Shown one piece after another: positions 50,889 to 58,750 of a DNA stretch of 64,000 nt (positions are counted from its first letter, which is position 1; the number at the start of each line of letters is the position of its first letter). The notes under the pieces were generated by a model that made no database searches, was not told where the DNA came from, and saw nothing but the letters and a program-made list of their open reading frames with translations. The DNA is taken from positions 1-64,000 of the forward strand of contig JAFTIA010000009.1 of assembly GCA_017457105.1 (NCBI GenBank). Reading direction: 5' to 3'. The DNA comes from Lentisphaeria bacterium. Its GTDB lineage: Bacteria; Verrucomicrobiota; Lentisphaeria; Victivallales; Victivallaceae. The position numbers were made by a program, and so were the translations under genes.

Positions 50889-51620
50889 ATGAAAATCGCA
50901 GTTTATAATATCGCTTACGGAACAGGCAGTCCCAAGGGGGAGGCGCGGCGGCTGATCACGGGACATCATTATCTTGCTGCACCGGAACGACCGCTCCGGA
51001 AGATCGGTACATTTTTTCAGGGGGAGAACCCGGACATTATCGGTTTATTGGAAACGGATCTTGGCAGTCCGAGAACGCACGGAGTCAATCAGGCGGAAGT
51101 CCTTGCCGGGTTGACGGGGCTGACGCCGGTCTGGTTCCGGAAATACGCTCCCGATTCCAAATTGCTTTCACTTCCCTACTGGCGGAGTCAGGGGAATGCC
51201 GTGCTGGTTCCGGAACGGGAGCCGGATGCCGTCGCCGGTTTCATGCCTTGCGGGATGAAGAAACTTGTGTTATCGGTACGGAGTTGCGGGATCCGTTTTT
51301 TTCTGGTGCATCTGGCATTGACCTATCCGGTGCGGCAGAGGCAGATCCGGTGGCTTGCGGAAACGCTGGAAGGTGTGAAAGAACCCATGATCCTTGCGGG
51401 GGATTTCAATACCTTCCGCGGGGCAGGGGAGTTGGCGGAATTGTGTCGCAGATGCGGGTTGCATTCTGCCAACAGGGAACTGCATGCAACATATCCAGCG
51501 TGGAAACCGGTGAAAGTGCTGGATCACATTCTTTATTCCGGCGAGCTGAAACTGGTGGATTTTCAGGTGCCGCACCTGCCTTTTTCCGACCATCTCCCGC
51601 TGGTGGCGGAGTTTGCGTAA
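50889..51620 (+). CDS. Endonuclease/exonuclease/phosphatase-family protein
   Basis: The 243-residue protein has the EEP fold: start MKIAVYNIAYGTG, IIGLLETDLGS with the metal-binding Glu, the catalytic His in VHLALTYP, AGDFNTFRGAGE, and the end VLDHILYS and SDHLPLVAEF. It could act on a nucleic acid, sugar phosphate or phospholipid; the family cannot tell. Its ATG follows the RNB stop codon directly, so it is in the same operon as mcsA-mcsB-RNB. The stop TAA starts the A-tract at which the left MITE-like element was inserted. Confidence 0.9.
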   Translation: MKIAVYNIAYGTGSPKGEARRLITGHHYLAAPERPLRKIGTFFQGENPDIIGLLETDLGSPRTHGVNQAEVLAGLTGLTPVWFRKYAPDSKLLSLPYWRSQGNAVLVPEREPDAVAGFMPCGMKKLVLSVRSCGIRFFLVHLALTYPVRQRQIRWLAETLEGVKEPMILAGDFNTFRGAGELAELCRRCGLHSANRELHATYPAWKPVKVLDHILYSGELKLVDFQVPHLPFSDHLPLVAEFA

Positions 51621-51625
51621 AAAAA

Positions 51626-51918
51626 GGCTGTGTACTAAACAATGACTGATTTTTCTATATAGCAATTTATTTGCTATACACCTGGTCTCTGCGAGGCTGG
51701 GTTCCGCGTGCTGAACGCACGCAGAACCGCAAGGCCCCGGAAAAAATCGCAAGCTGATTGCTTGCTGATTTTTTATTGGCGCGGGGGGCCGGGGCTTGCT
51801 ATTTAAGGGCTGCTCGCCCTTAAAAATCCCCGCAAGGGGCGGTTGCCCCTTGACCCGTCGCTTGACGATTAAAAATCGTCTGCGCTCCATAATATCAGTC
51901 TATGTTTAGTACAGAGCC
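51626..51918 (+). mobile_element. MITE-like element, left copy
   Basis: This 293-bp element has 25-bp terminal inverted repeats (GGCTGTGTACTAAAC.. and GGCTCTGTACTAAAC.., 22 of 25 identical), no coding capacity and many internal hairpins. A second copy lies inverted at 56024. It is flanked by A-tracts (7 As left, 9 right), which may be the target duplication. It separates the EEP gene from the rhaA terminator. Confidence 0.85.
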
Positions 51919-51959
51919 AAAAAAAAACTGCCGCAACCTTTAGCGGTCTGCGGCAGTTT
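51919..51959 (-). terminator. Rho-independent terminator of rhaA
   Basis: On the minus strand, AAACTGCCGCA pairs with TGCGGCAGTTT (11 bp) over a 13-base loop, followed by nine Ts. The MITE-like element abuts the T tract. Confidence 0.93.
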
Positions 51960-51976
51960 GTATGGACCCGGAAAAG

Positions 51977-53224
51977 TTACTTGCGTTCCGCCAGTGTTTT
52001 CTTTTCGTAGGAACGGATCATTTCCAGCCATTCCCCGTCGGTGGGGACTCCGGCTCGGCGGCAGTATTCGTTCCAAACAGCCTGAACCGGCATGGTTTTC
52101 ATGGTTTCCATGGTGACAAGGCGGCCGGTGAAATCTCCTTTCTTTTCCATTTCTGCCAGTGCCTTTGCCGGGGCAAGCATGGCTGTCAGCAGGGCAAGAC
52201 GGGTGGCTCGGGCCCCGATGGCCCATGCAGCGATCCGGTTGATGCTGCCGTCAAAGTAATCCAGCCCGATATGCACCTTGTTGTCCAGCTGGTGGCGGAC
52301 TACTTCTTCGGCAATGGCGCGGAGTTCATCGTTGAGGATCACGGCGTGGTCACTGTCCCAGCGGACGCCGCGGCTCACATGAAGCATCAACTCATTGCTG
52401 AAAAGCATCAGGGAACTGATTTTGTCCGCAATGGATTCGGTGGGGTGGAAGTGACCGGAGTCCAGACAGATCATCTTGCCGCGGCTCAAGGCATAGCCCA
52501 TATAGAATTCATGGGAGCCGGTGACATAACTTTCACTGCCGATACCGAAAAGTTTGCTTTCCAGAGAATCCCGGTTGCATTTCTGATCGATTTTTTCAGC
52601 AAAGATCTCATCCAGAGATTCGATCAGCCGCTTGCGTGGGGCCATGCGGTCTGCGGCAATATCTTTGTACCCGTCCGGGATCCAGAAATTGGTGATGCAG
52701 CAGTTTTTCAGGCGTTTGCCGAAGGCTTCTGCAATTTTCCGGCAGGCGATGCCGTGGCGGATCCAGTATTTGCGGACAGCCTTATCCGGGCTGCTCAAAG
52801 TCATGCCGCTTGCCGCCATGGGGTGTGCAAAGAATGTGGGGTTGAAGTCCAGCCCGATCCTGCGGTCCGCCGCCCAGTCCATAAAGGGGGCAAAATCGTC
52901 CGCTGTAAGTTCATCCCGGCCCGGTTTTTTCTTGCCGGAGGGTTCTGCATAAATGGCGTGGAGATTGACCCGTTTGGGGCCGGGGATCAGGGTAAAAGCG
53001 AAATCCAGATCCGCACGCAGTTCATTTCCGTTGCGGGCTCGGCCGGGGTGGTTTCCGGTCACGGCAAGGCCGCCATCCAGAGCCCCTGCATTTTCAAATC
53101 CGGCAACATCGTCTCCCTGCCAGCAATGCAGGCTCAAGGCGATTTTGTCCAGCCGGGCGAGAACCTTTTCTGTATCCACGCCGATTTCCTGAAATCTGGT
53201 GTTTGCCATTTTGTAGCAATTCAT
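51977..53224 (-). CDS. rhaA: L-rhamnose isomerase
   Basis: RhaA converts L-rhamnose to L-rhamnulose in the cytoplasm. The 415-residue protein matches E. coli RhaA in length. It shows SLHCWQGDDVAGFE near the N-terminus, GLDFNPTFFAHPMAASGMTLSSPDKAVRKYWI (in pieces), the TNFWIPDGYKD motif, LCLDSGHFHPTE-like ICLDSGHFHPTESIADK for metal binding and VRWDSDHAVI. No rhaB, rhaD, rhaM or transporter gene is nearby, so the rest of the pathway must be elsewhere. The ATG at 53224 follows AGAGG; the longer open frame to 53293 is not supported. Confidence 0.95.
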   Translation of the reverse strand: MNCYKMANTRFQEIGVDTEKVLARLDKIALSLHCWQGDDVAGFENAGALDGGLAVTGNHPGRARNGNELRADLDFAFTLIPGPKRVNLHAIYAEPSGKKKPGRDELTADDFAPFMDWAADRRIGLDFNPTFFAHPMAASGMTLSSPDKAVRKYWIRHGIACRKIAEAFGKRLKNCCITNFWIPDGYKDIAADRMAPRKRLIESLDEIFAEKIDQKCNRDSLESKLFGIGSESYVTGSHEFYMGYALSRGKMICLDSGHFHPTESIADKISSLMLFSNELMLHVSRGVRWDSDHAVILNDELRAIAEEVVRHQLDNKVHIGLDYFDGSINRIAAWAIGARATRLALLTAMLAPAKALAEMEKKGDFTGRLVTMETMKTMPVQAVWNEYCRRAGVPTDGEWLEMIRSYEKKTLAERK

Positions 53225-53265
53225 TATAAACCTCTTTTTTGTGATTGAACTGAATTTTGTTGAAA

Positions 53266-53293
53266 AATATATCACAGGAGAAATATCTTGCAA
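53266..53293 (-). promoter_or_regulatory. Promoter of rhaA
   Basis: On the minus strand, TTGCAA (53293-53288), 16 bp, TATATT (53271-53266), about 40 bases ahead of the start codon. Confidence 0.65.
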
Positions 53294-53311
53294 GTTTTTC
53301 CGGAAAGAAAC

Positions 53312-53339
53312 TTGTTTTTTTGTTTTTTCTTGCTATAAT
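53312..53339 (+). promoter_or_regulatory. Promoter of the receiver protein gene
   Basis: TTGTTT (53312-53317), 16 bp, TGC-TATAAT (53334-53339), an ideal extended -10, about 30 bases ahead of the start codon. Confidence 0.75.
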
Positions 53340-53369
53340 GTATGCGGACAAATAAGGAGAGAACAGCTC

Positions 53370-53771
53370 ATGACAGAACGCCTGAAAGATTTGCCGCAGG
53401 GCACCGAAACGATTTTGATCGTGGACGATCACGAAACGATCTGGGATTTTCTGGTGGAAGCATTGCAGATGCTCGGATATTCGGTGCTTCTGGCGGAAAA
53501 TGGCGAAGATGCCGTCAGTATTTACCGCGAAAATCCCGGTGCCATCGATCTTGTTTTGCTGGATATGATCATGCCCAAACTGGGGGGGCATCAGGCATTT
53601 TACCAGTTGCGTGCCATTGATCCGGATGTAAAGGTTCTGCTGTCCAGCGGGTTTGTATCCGAAGAAGAGGTCAATGACCTGCTTCAGCAGGGGGCGTGCG
53701 GCTTCCTGCCGAAACCCCACCGCCTGCCGCAGGTGGCAAAAGCCATCCGGAATGCTCTGGACGGAAAATAA
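53370..53771 (+). CDS. Stand-alone response regulator receiver protein
   Basis: This 133-residue protein is a single CheY-like receiver: ILIVDDHETIWDFL has the acidic pair, VLLDMIMPKLGG the phosphorylatable Asp, LLSSGFVSEE the Ser/Thr switch and GFLPKPHRLPQ the conserved Lys. There is no output domain. Its sequence is typical of receivers attached to hybrid kinases. No kinase gene lies beside it. The ATG at 53370 has AAGGAG upstream; earlier in-frame codons are not used. It stands between rhaA (divergent) and the second beta-helix gene, 64 bases downstream. Confidence 0.9.
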   Translation: MTERLKDLPQGTETILIVDDHETIWDFLVEALQMLGYSVLLAENGEDAVSIYRENPGAIDLVLLDMIMPKLGGHQAFYQLRAIDPDVKVLLSSGFVSEEEVNDLLQQGACGFLPKPHRLPQVAKAIRNALDGK

Positions 53772-53835
53772 TTTTTTCTGCAGTATTTTCAACCATTTAT
53801 TGCCTGCCGATATTTCGGCACGGGAGGAGTTTTTT

Positions 53836-55977
53836 ATGAAAAAAACATTGCTGCACAGTGTTTGTGCCATTGGTGTTTGTGCCGGGATGCAGCTTGCTGC
53901 TGCTGAATACCGTGTGTCGGCCGGGATGGATCTGGAGGAAGTGAATCAGAAAGTCCAGCCGGGGGATACGGTCATTTTGTCAAAAGGCCGCCATGTGGGA
54001 CAGATCAAGCCCCACCGTTCCGGAGAGCCCGGCAAACCCATTGTCTACCGCGGGGAAGCCGGGGCTTTGCTTTATAACGACAAAGTTTCTGTGATCGAAC
54101 TCCATAATCTTGCTTATATCACGCTGGAAAATCTGGCCGTGACCGCCGGGCCCGGTAAAGCCTGGTTCGATCAGGTGAATTGCAAATATATCACGGTGCG
54201 GAAATGCAGTTTTACGAATGCTTCCGGCTTGTGGGCGCCTTTCAAGGTGAACGGTGCGGAATTCTGCCGGTATGAAGATATTCTGGCGGACGGCTGCATC
54301 AAGGCCCCGGAGGCTCTGGATGGCCGCAGCGGTTTTACCGGGGCCAATCTGATGGATATCCACAAGGCGCAGAAGTGTGTGTTTGAGCGCATCCATACCA
54401 TGCGGGGCGGGCATACGCCTTTTGTGCAGTGGTACACTTGCAGTGATAATGTGATCCGTGACTGCATGTTTGATTCCCGCTGGGCCCGGAATTTTGAATT
54501 TTTCAATGCCCCGGGGATGTTGATCGAACGGTGTGTTATTGTGAATGCGTATCATGGTGCCAGCAGTGCGGATACCGGGGCGAAACTTTTTATTCACAAC
54601 TCTATTTTCCGCCGGAATCTTATTGTCCGGAATGCGGATATACCTCTGGTGGCAAACAGTTACACTTATCCCGGAATGCCGCCCTTCAGTATCCGGGACA
54701 GCCGTCTTTACTTCAATACCTGGAGCGAAAACGGCACTGGCGGTTTCTCTCTCTACGATGCTTGGCAGGGGGAACAGCGGGTGTTGAACAATGTTTTCAA
54801 AAACAACATCTGGAGCCGTAATAATCCGGGCGGCGATCCCATTTGCCTTTTTGTCAATCGCACCGTGCGCGGGGAGGAAAACCAATTTCGCGGAAATATC
54901 TTTTTCGGCAGAAAAACCGGTGATCCTGTAATCTGGCATTCCGGGCAGTATCTTTCGCTGGAAAAAGCCTCTTTTTTCTGTCCTGAAATGTTCAAAGGCA
55001 ATTACGATCTGGATCCGGAATTTAGCGATCCGGATCAGGATCAATTCAGTCTGAAAGAAACAAGTCCTGCCCGTAACCGGGGCGTGGCTCTGACGGTGAC
55101 CCGCTCTGCCGGAAAGGGCCGAACGGTGGAAGTTGCAGATGCCCGGTATTTTTATGACGGATTCGGTATTCCCGGGGAAAAGGGGGATGAGATCCGCATC
55201 GGTACCAAAACTGCCCGGGTCGTTGCCCGGGATCTGGAAAAGAATACGCTGACATTGGATCGGGATTTGGCTTGGGTGATCCATGAAGAGGTGAATTTGC
55301 CATTCTATGGATCTGCACCGGATCCCGGTGCTTATGAGTACGGGATGGAAACTGGACCGTTTTTGAAGGATCGGGTGGGGTCGGTTCCTTCGGATTACAA
55401 GTGTGATTATGAGCCGGAGCATATCAAAGAATGGGCGGCGTGGTGGTTTGCGGGCCGTCAGGGACCCAGTGCCATGGCGCTGGACTTGAAAGAACCGGCG
55501 GCGAAAGGGAAAGGTTCGGCAAAAGTATTGTATGTGTACCGTCATCCGAAGTTTGCGGACCGGGTGCTGGCGGTGGGATACAGCGATGAGCATCCTGCGA
55601 AGCCCTCCAATCTCTCCTGTTATATCAGCCCGGCCAATTGGGATGTGACGAAATATCCTTATGTCAAATTTTTCTATCGTATTCCGAAAGATGTTCCTGT
55701 AGGGTTGACGGTTCGTTTCTTCGGGAAAGCCGGACGGCCGGAACGGGTTTATCTGGGCGGCAGTCCTGCTTACAGTTCCGGCAAAGCTCCCCGCGCGGAT
55801 CTTTATCCGTTGAGGGATGACGGTAAGTGGCATGAAATCACGGTGGATCTGCGGAAGGCTCTGCAGTTTGCCCCGGACACAGCAATCATTCAGGATTTTG
55901 GCTTCCGTACCGAAGGCAATGGCAAACCCGGCCAGTGTTTCTGGTTTGACGAGTTTGAGATCCTGCCTGAAAAGTAG
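53836..55977 (+). CDS. Secreted right-handed beta-helix protein, paralogue of the gene at 7138
   Basis: The 713-residue protein has a signal peptide (TLLHSVCAIGVCAGMQLAAAE) and then AGMDLEEVNQKVQPGDTVILSKGRHVGQI, the opening of a parallel beta-helix with many short ladders (NLAYITLENLAVTAG, CKYITVRKCSFTNASG, NVIRDCMFDSR, MLIERCVIVN). Next are DARYFYDGFGIPGEKGDE, a GAYEYGMETGP linker, and a C-terminal beta-sandwich ending WFDEFEILPEK. The order matches the protein at 7138-9786, which has an extra N-terminal domain. It probably acts on or binds plant-type polysaccharide. The ATG at 53836 has GGAGGAG upstream. Confidence 0.85.
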   Translation: MKKTLLHSVCAIGVCAGMQLAAAEYRVSAGMDLEEVNQKVQPGDTVILSKGRHVGQIKPHRSGEPGKPIVYRGEAGALLYNDKVSVIELHNLAYITLENLAVTAGPGKAWFDQVNCKYITVRKCSFTNASGLWAPFKVNGAEFCRYEDILADGCIKAPEALDGRSGFTGANLMDIHKAQKCVFERIHTMRGGHTPFVQWYTCSDNVIRDCMFDSRWARNFEFFNAPGMLIERCVIVNAYHGASSADTGAKLFIHNSIFRRNLIVRNADIPLVANSYTYPGMPPFSIRDSRLYFNTWSENGTGGFSLYDAWQGEQRVLNNVFKNNIWSRNNPGGDPICLFVNRTVRGEENQFRGNIFFGRKTGDPVIWHSGQYLSLEKASFFCPEMFKGNYDLDPEFSDPDQDQFSLKETSPARNRGVALTVTRSAGKGRTVEVADARYFYDGFGIPGEKGDEIRIGTKTARVVARDLEKNTLTLDRDLAWVIHEEVNLPFYGSAPDPGAYEYGMETGPFLKDRVGSVPSDYKCDYEPEHIKEWAAWWFAGRQGPSAMALDLKEPAAKGKGSAKVLYVYRHPKFADRVLAVGYSDEHPAKPSNLSCYISPANWDVTKYPYVKFFYRIPKDVPVGLTVRFFGKAGRPERVYLGGSPAYSSGKAPRADLYPLRDDGKWHEITVDLRKALQFAPDTAIIQDFGFRTEGNGKPGQCFWFDEFEILPEK

Positions 55978-55985
55978 GCAGACTG

Positions 55986-56023
55986 CAACAAAAAAGGACC
56001 TTGCAAAGGGTCCTTTTTTGTTG
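55986..56023 (+). terminator. Bidirectional rho-independent terminator
   Basis: CAACAAAAAAGGACC pairs perfectly (15 bp) with GGTCCTTTTTTGTTG around TTGCAAAG. It follows the beta-helix gene. The last 8 bases form the left copy of the target duplication of the right MITE-like element. Confidence 0.93.
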
Positions 56024-56315
56024 GGCTCTGTACTAAACATAGACTGATATTATGGAGCGCAGACGATCTGGATCGTCAAGCGACGGGTCAAGGGGCAACC
56101 GCCCCTTGCGGGGATTTTTAAGGGCGAGAAGCCCTTAAAAGATAAGCCCCGGCCCCCCGCTCCAATAAAAAATCAGCAAGCAATCAGCTTGCGATTTTTT
56201 CCGGGGCCTTACGGTTCTGCGTGCGTTCAGCACGCGGAACCCAGCCTCGCAGAGACCAAGTGCATAGCAAATAAATTGCTATATAGAAAAATCAGTCATT
56301 GTTTAGTATACAGCC
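56024..56315 (-). mobile_element. MITE-like element, right copy with 8-bp target duplication
   Basis: This 292-bp copy is the reverse complement of the left copy, with about 15 differences mostly in hairpin loops. TTTTGTTG flanks it directly on both sides (56016-56023 and 56316-56323), a perfect 8-bp duplication. Termini are GGCTCTGTACTAAAC.. and GGCTGTATACTAAAC.. It has no gene. Confidence 0.88.
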
Positions 56316-56335
56316 TTTTGTTGTTGATAATTTGC

Positions 56336-56983
56336 CTATTTTCCCGGGAAAATCTCCAGAAAACAGCGGAATCCAGCCGATTCCGGAAGTTCAAAGGCCG
56401 GTGTGATCCGGCAGCGGGCTTTTTGCAGCTGCGTCGAATCGGCTTCCGCCCGTTCCGGGGACTGGTAGAGAATGTACCTTCCGCCGGGAGCCGGGAATTT
56501 GGAGGTGTCACGGTAAATACTTGCCGCTTCCGCTACCGCCCGGGCCGTAATAATATCAAATTTCCGCATAAATTCCTGTTTGCGGTTCAGTTCATTGGCT
56601 CTGCCATGGATGGCGGTCAGGTTGGTCAACCCCAGTTTCTTTGCGGCATCAGCCACAAAGGCGATTTTTTTCCCCGTGGAATCAATGCTGGTAATGGTCA
56701 ACTGCGGATAGGCAAGGGCAAGGATCAGCGACGGAAAACCCGCTCCGCAGCCGATGTCAGCGATCCGGAGCGTTTTCTCTGCCAACTCCGGAAAAAATTT
56801 GCCGATACTCAAACTGTCTGCCGCATGTTTTATAGCAAAATCCTGTTCGCCAAGGATACGGGTCAGGTTGGTGATCTTATTGGCTTCTTCCAGAATTTCC
56901 CGGAGTCTGGCACATTGAATGGCAAATTCCGGGGCATTTTTTACATGACACTCCTCTGCAAAGGCGGCAAGATCAAAATTCAT
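56336..56983 (-). CDS. rsmG: 16S rRNA (guanine-N7) methyltransferase RsmG
   Basis: RsmG methylates G527 of 16S rRNA using SAM. The 215-residue protein shows the Rossmann motif IADIGCGAGFPSLILALAYP, NLTRI at the N-terminal helix, DSTGKKIAFVADAAKKLGL and the family FDIITARAVAE. Loss of RsmG gives low-level streptomycin resistance in other bacteria. Its ATG overlaps the stop of the upstream membrane-protein gene (ATGA). The right MITE-like element lies 20 bases after its stop. Confidence 0.95.
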   Translation of the reverse strand: MNFDLAAFAEECHVKNAPEFAIQCARLREILEEANKITNLTRILGEQDFAIKHAADSLSIGKFFPELAEKTLRIADIGCGAGFPSLILALAYPQLTITSIDSTGKKIAFVADAAKKLGLTNLTAIHGRANELNRKQEFMRKFDIITARAVAEAASIYRDTSKFPAPGGRYILYQSPERAEADSTQLQKARCRITPAFELPESAGFRCFLEIFPGK

Positions 56984-57531
56984 CGTGCGATCCCTCCTGT
57001 CAGCACCGCAGCCAGAATACTGGCGGCGGAAAGAAGAAACAAAAATCCGGAAACGATCAGGCGATACCGGGGCGAATCACAGCATTTCCGTAAAAGATCC
57101 CGCATCCAGCAGGGTTTCCCGGAGAAACAGATCCCCACGATCCCCAAAATCCAGTAGAGGATGGAGAATATCGCCAGATACGGCGTGTGCCATGTGAAGG
57201 CACTGTAAACAAAATAGTAGGCACTCAAAATAAACAGCCCCCCCAATGCCCTGCTCAAGAGATAGTCCAGAAAAAACCACCCGAGTACGGTAAAAACGAC
57301 CACCGCCGGATACAGCAGCGGCAGCATCCAGTTGAATACAATGGGTTCTGCATGGGGGACGCACCAGAGCAGTGCCAGAAAGCCCAGCACTGCTCCCGCT
57401 TTTTTATGCCGGGGGATACGGTCGGTCCACTCTTTGTCTGCCGGTCTCCTGCGTAAGAGCCAGACGCCGGTTCCGGATTCCAGAATCGCGGCAAAAATCA
57501 ATGCCGCCAGATATATTGCCTGATCACTCAT
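56980..57531 (-). CDS. Membrane protein of unknown function
   Basis: The 183-residue protein has five to six hydrophobic helices (e.g. AIYLAALIFAAILES, AGAVLGFLALLWCV, ALGGLFILSAYYFVYSAF, YLAIFSILYWILGIVGICF, LIVSGFLFLLSAASILAAV), joined by short basic loops. I do not recognise the family. Its ATG lies within the end of the lipoprotein gene (8-base overlap), and its stop overlaps rsmG, so the three genes form one transcript. Confidence 0.75.
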   Translation of the reverse strand: MSDQAIYLAALIFAAILESGTGVWLLRRRPADKEWTDRIPRHKKAGAVLGFLALLWCVPHAEPIVFNWMLPLLYPAVVVFTVLGWFFLDYLLSRALGGLFILSAYYFVYSAFTWHTPYLAIFSILYWILGIVGICFSGKPCWMRDLLRKCCDSPRYRLIVSGFLFLLSAASILAAVLTGGIAR

Positions 57532-58627
57532 TTTCCCATTTCTCCAAAAGTTCCAATAGTTTCATAAGCTGTGCCGGTGGTTCCGGACGGCTCCCCGTCT
57601 GCGGATAATCTCCACTCCAACTGCCGAGCGTTGCGGCAAGATGTGCCCGTGCTGTGGCGACTTTTGCCTGCATTTTTGCTGTTATTGCTTTGCTCCGGGG
57701 ATCATCTCCCGCAAGAAGTGCGGCAGTTTCTGCGGCTTTTTGAGCCTCCTGATATTCAGCCTGTGCCAGTTCCAGTTCGGCGGCAATGCCGATAGCAGTC
57801 AAAAGTTCCCGCATTCCTTCCAATTCATTCCGGTCAGCCAGTTCTCTTTTGTACAGTTCCCGCGGTGCCCGCAAAAGTGTCCGGGCTGCCGCCAGTGCCC
57901 GGTGGCGGGTTGTGGAGAATTTGCCGCTTGACCACGCACGGACGGCGGCGGCAAGTTCTGCCGGGGAAAGTTTGCTTCCCTGTAATTCCTTCCGGCAGGC
58001 GAGTGCCGTTTCCAGTTTCCGGTCCGGCGGCAGCGGGGCGGGGAGAACGGTGTCTTTCTGCAATACGAAAGGCAGTCCGGCCGGGAGCCCCAGCATGGTG
58101 CGGATACCCATCCGGGTTTCGGCAAGTTCTTCCCGGGCCCGGGCAAGTTCCTGTTGAAGCGCCGGAGCATTTTCTTCTTTCTTCAATGCCTCTTCAAGAG
58201 CGTTGATCTCCTGTTCTTTTGAAAACAGGAGGGTGGTCAGTTCCGCCAACTCCATATCCAGCAGTTCGGCGGATCGGGAACGCAGGAGATTGCGGGCTGT
58301 GGCGGTATCCGGTGCCGTCAATTCCTGCAAAAAGAGTTGGGCGGTATGCAGAGCTTTCCGGACGGATTGGTATTCTGCGGCATCCGGAACCGTGGAAAGG
58401 GTGGCGACACGACCGGCAAGAGAGTGTTCCAGCGTTTGCTTCTGCAATTCCTCCCGGAGCATCTGCCAATTTTCTTCGATCCGGATATCCAGCAGATTTT
58501 CCCGGCATTTCTGCCGTGCCGTACTTTCTTTGAATACCGGATCGGTCGCATGATTTTCCGCGGTGGGGACGCTTACGGTGCATCCGGCGCAAAAAATCAG
58601 CAAAATGAGTGTAAAAAGTCTGAACAT
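57524..58627 (-). CDS. Alanine-rich lipoprotein, TolC-like
   Basis: The 367-residue protein has a signal peptide ending in FCAGC, a lipobox. The rest is alpha-helical and rich in Ala, Glu and Leu, with long helices ([35 protein letters not shown], in pieces) and [10 protein letters not shown] turns, a pattern like the helical hairpins of TolC/outer-membrane efflux lipoproteins. The usual barrel is not evident, so it may be a coiled-coil envelope lipoprotein. It starts the minus-strand operon with the membrane protein and rsmG. It lies divergent to arnB. Confidence 0.7.
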   Translation of the reverse strand: MFRLFTLILLIFCAGCTVSVPTAENHATDPVFKESTARQKCRENLLDIRIEENWQMLREELQKQTLEHSLAGRVATLSTVPDAAEYQSVRKALHTAQLFLQELTAPDTATARNLLRSRSAELLDMELAELTTLLFSKEQEINALEEALKKEENAPALQQELARAREELAETRMGIRTMLGLPAGLPFVLQKDTVLPAPLPPDRKLETALACRKELQGSKLSPAELAAAVRAWSSGKFSTTRHRALAAARTLLRAPRELYKRELADRNELEGMRELLTAIGIAAELELAQAEYQEAQKAAETAALLAGDDPRSKAITAKMQAKVATARAHLAATLGSWSGDYPQTGSRPEPPAQLMKLLELLEKWENE

Positions 58628-58631
58628 TTCT

Positions 58632-58659
58632 TTGCAACTTTCATAAGATGTGGTAAATT
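58632..58659 (+). promoter_or_regulatory. Promoter of the arn-holA-comF cluster
   Basis: TTGCAA (58632-58637), 16 bp, TGG-TAAATT (58654-58659). A hairpin GCAGC..GCTGC just upstream of the AGGAG of arnB could affect its translation. Confidence 0.55.
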
Positions 58660-58750
58660 ACACTTGGAATCTGTAAATACAAGTATTTTTTTTAAAAAAG
58701 CAGCTGCCTCTCCGGTTTTTCCGGTATCCCGGCTGCAGGAGAATCATAAA

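Noticed and set aside
51626-56315. The two inverted elements as a compound transposon carrying rhaA and the beta-helix gene
   Set aside because: The right copy has its own 8-bp duplication on both sides, so it was inserted by itself. There is no transposase gene, and no matching outer duplication for a 4.7-kb unit was seen.
58660-58750. The hairpin-containing leader of arnB as a riboswitch
   Set aside because: It is short and has no pattern of a known aptamer; a simple GCAGC/GCTGC hairpin is enough to explain it.
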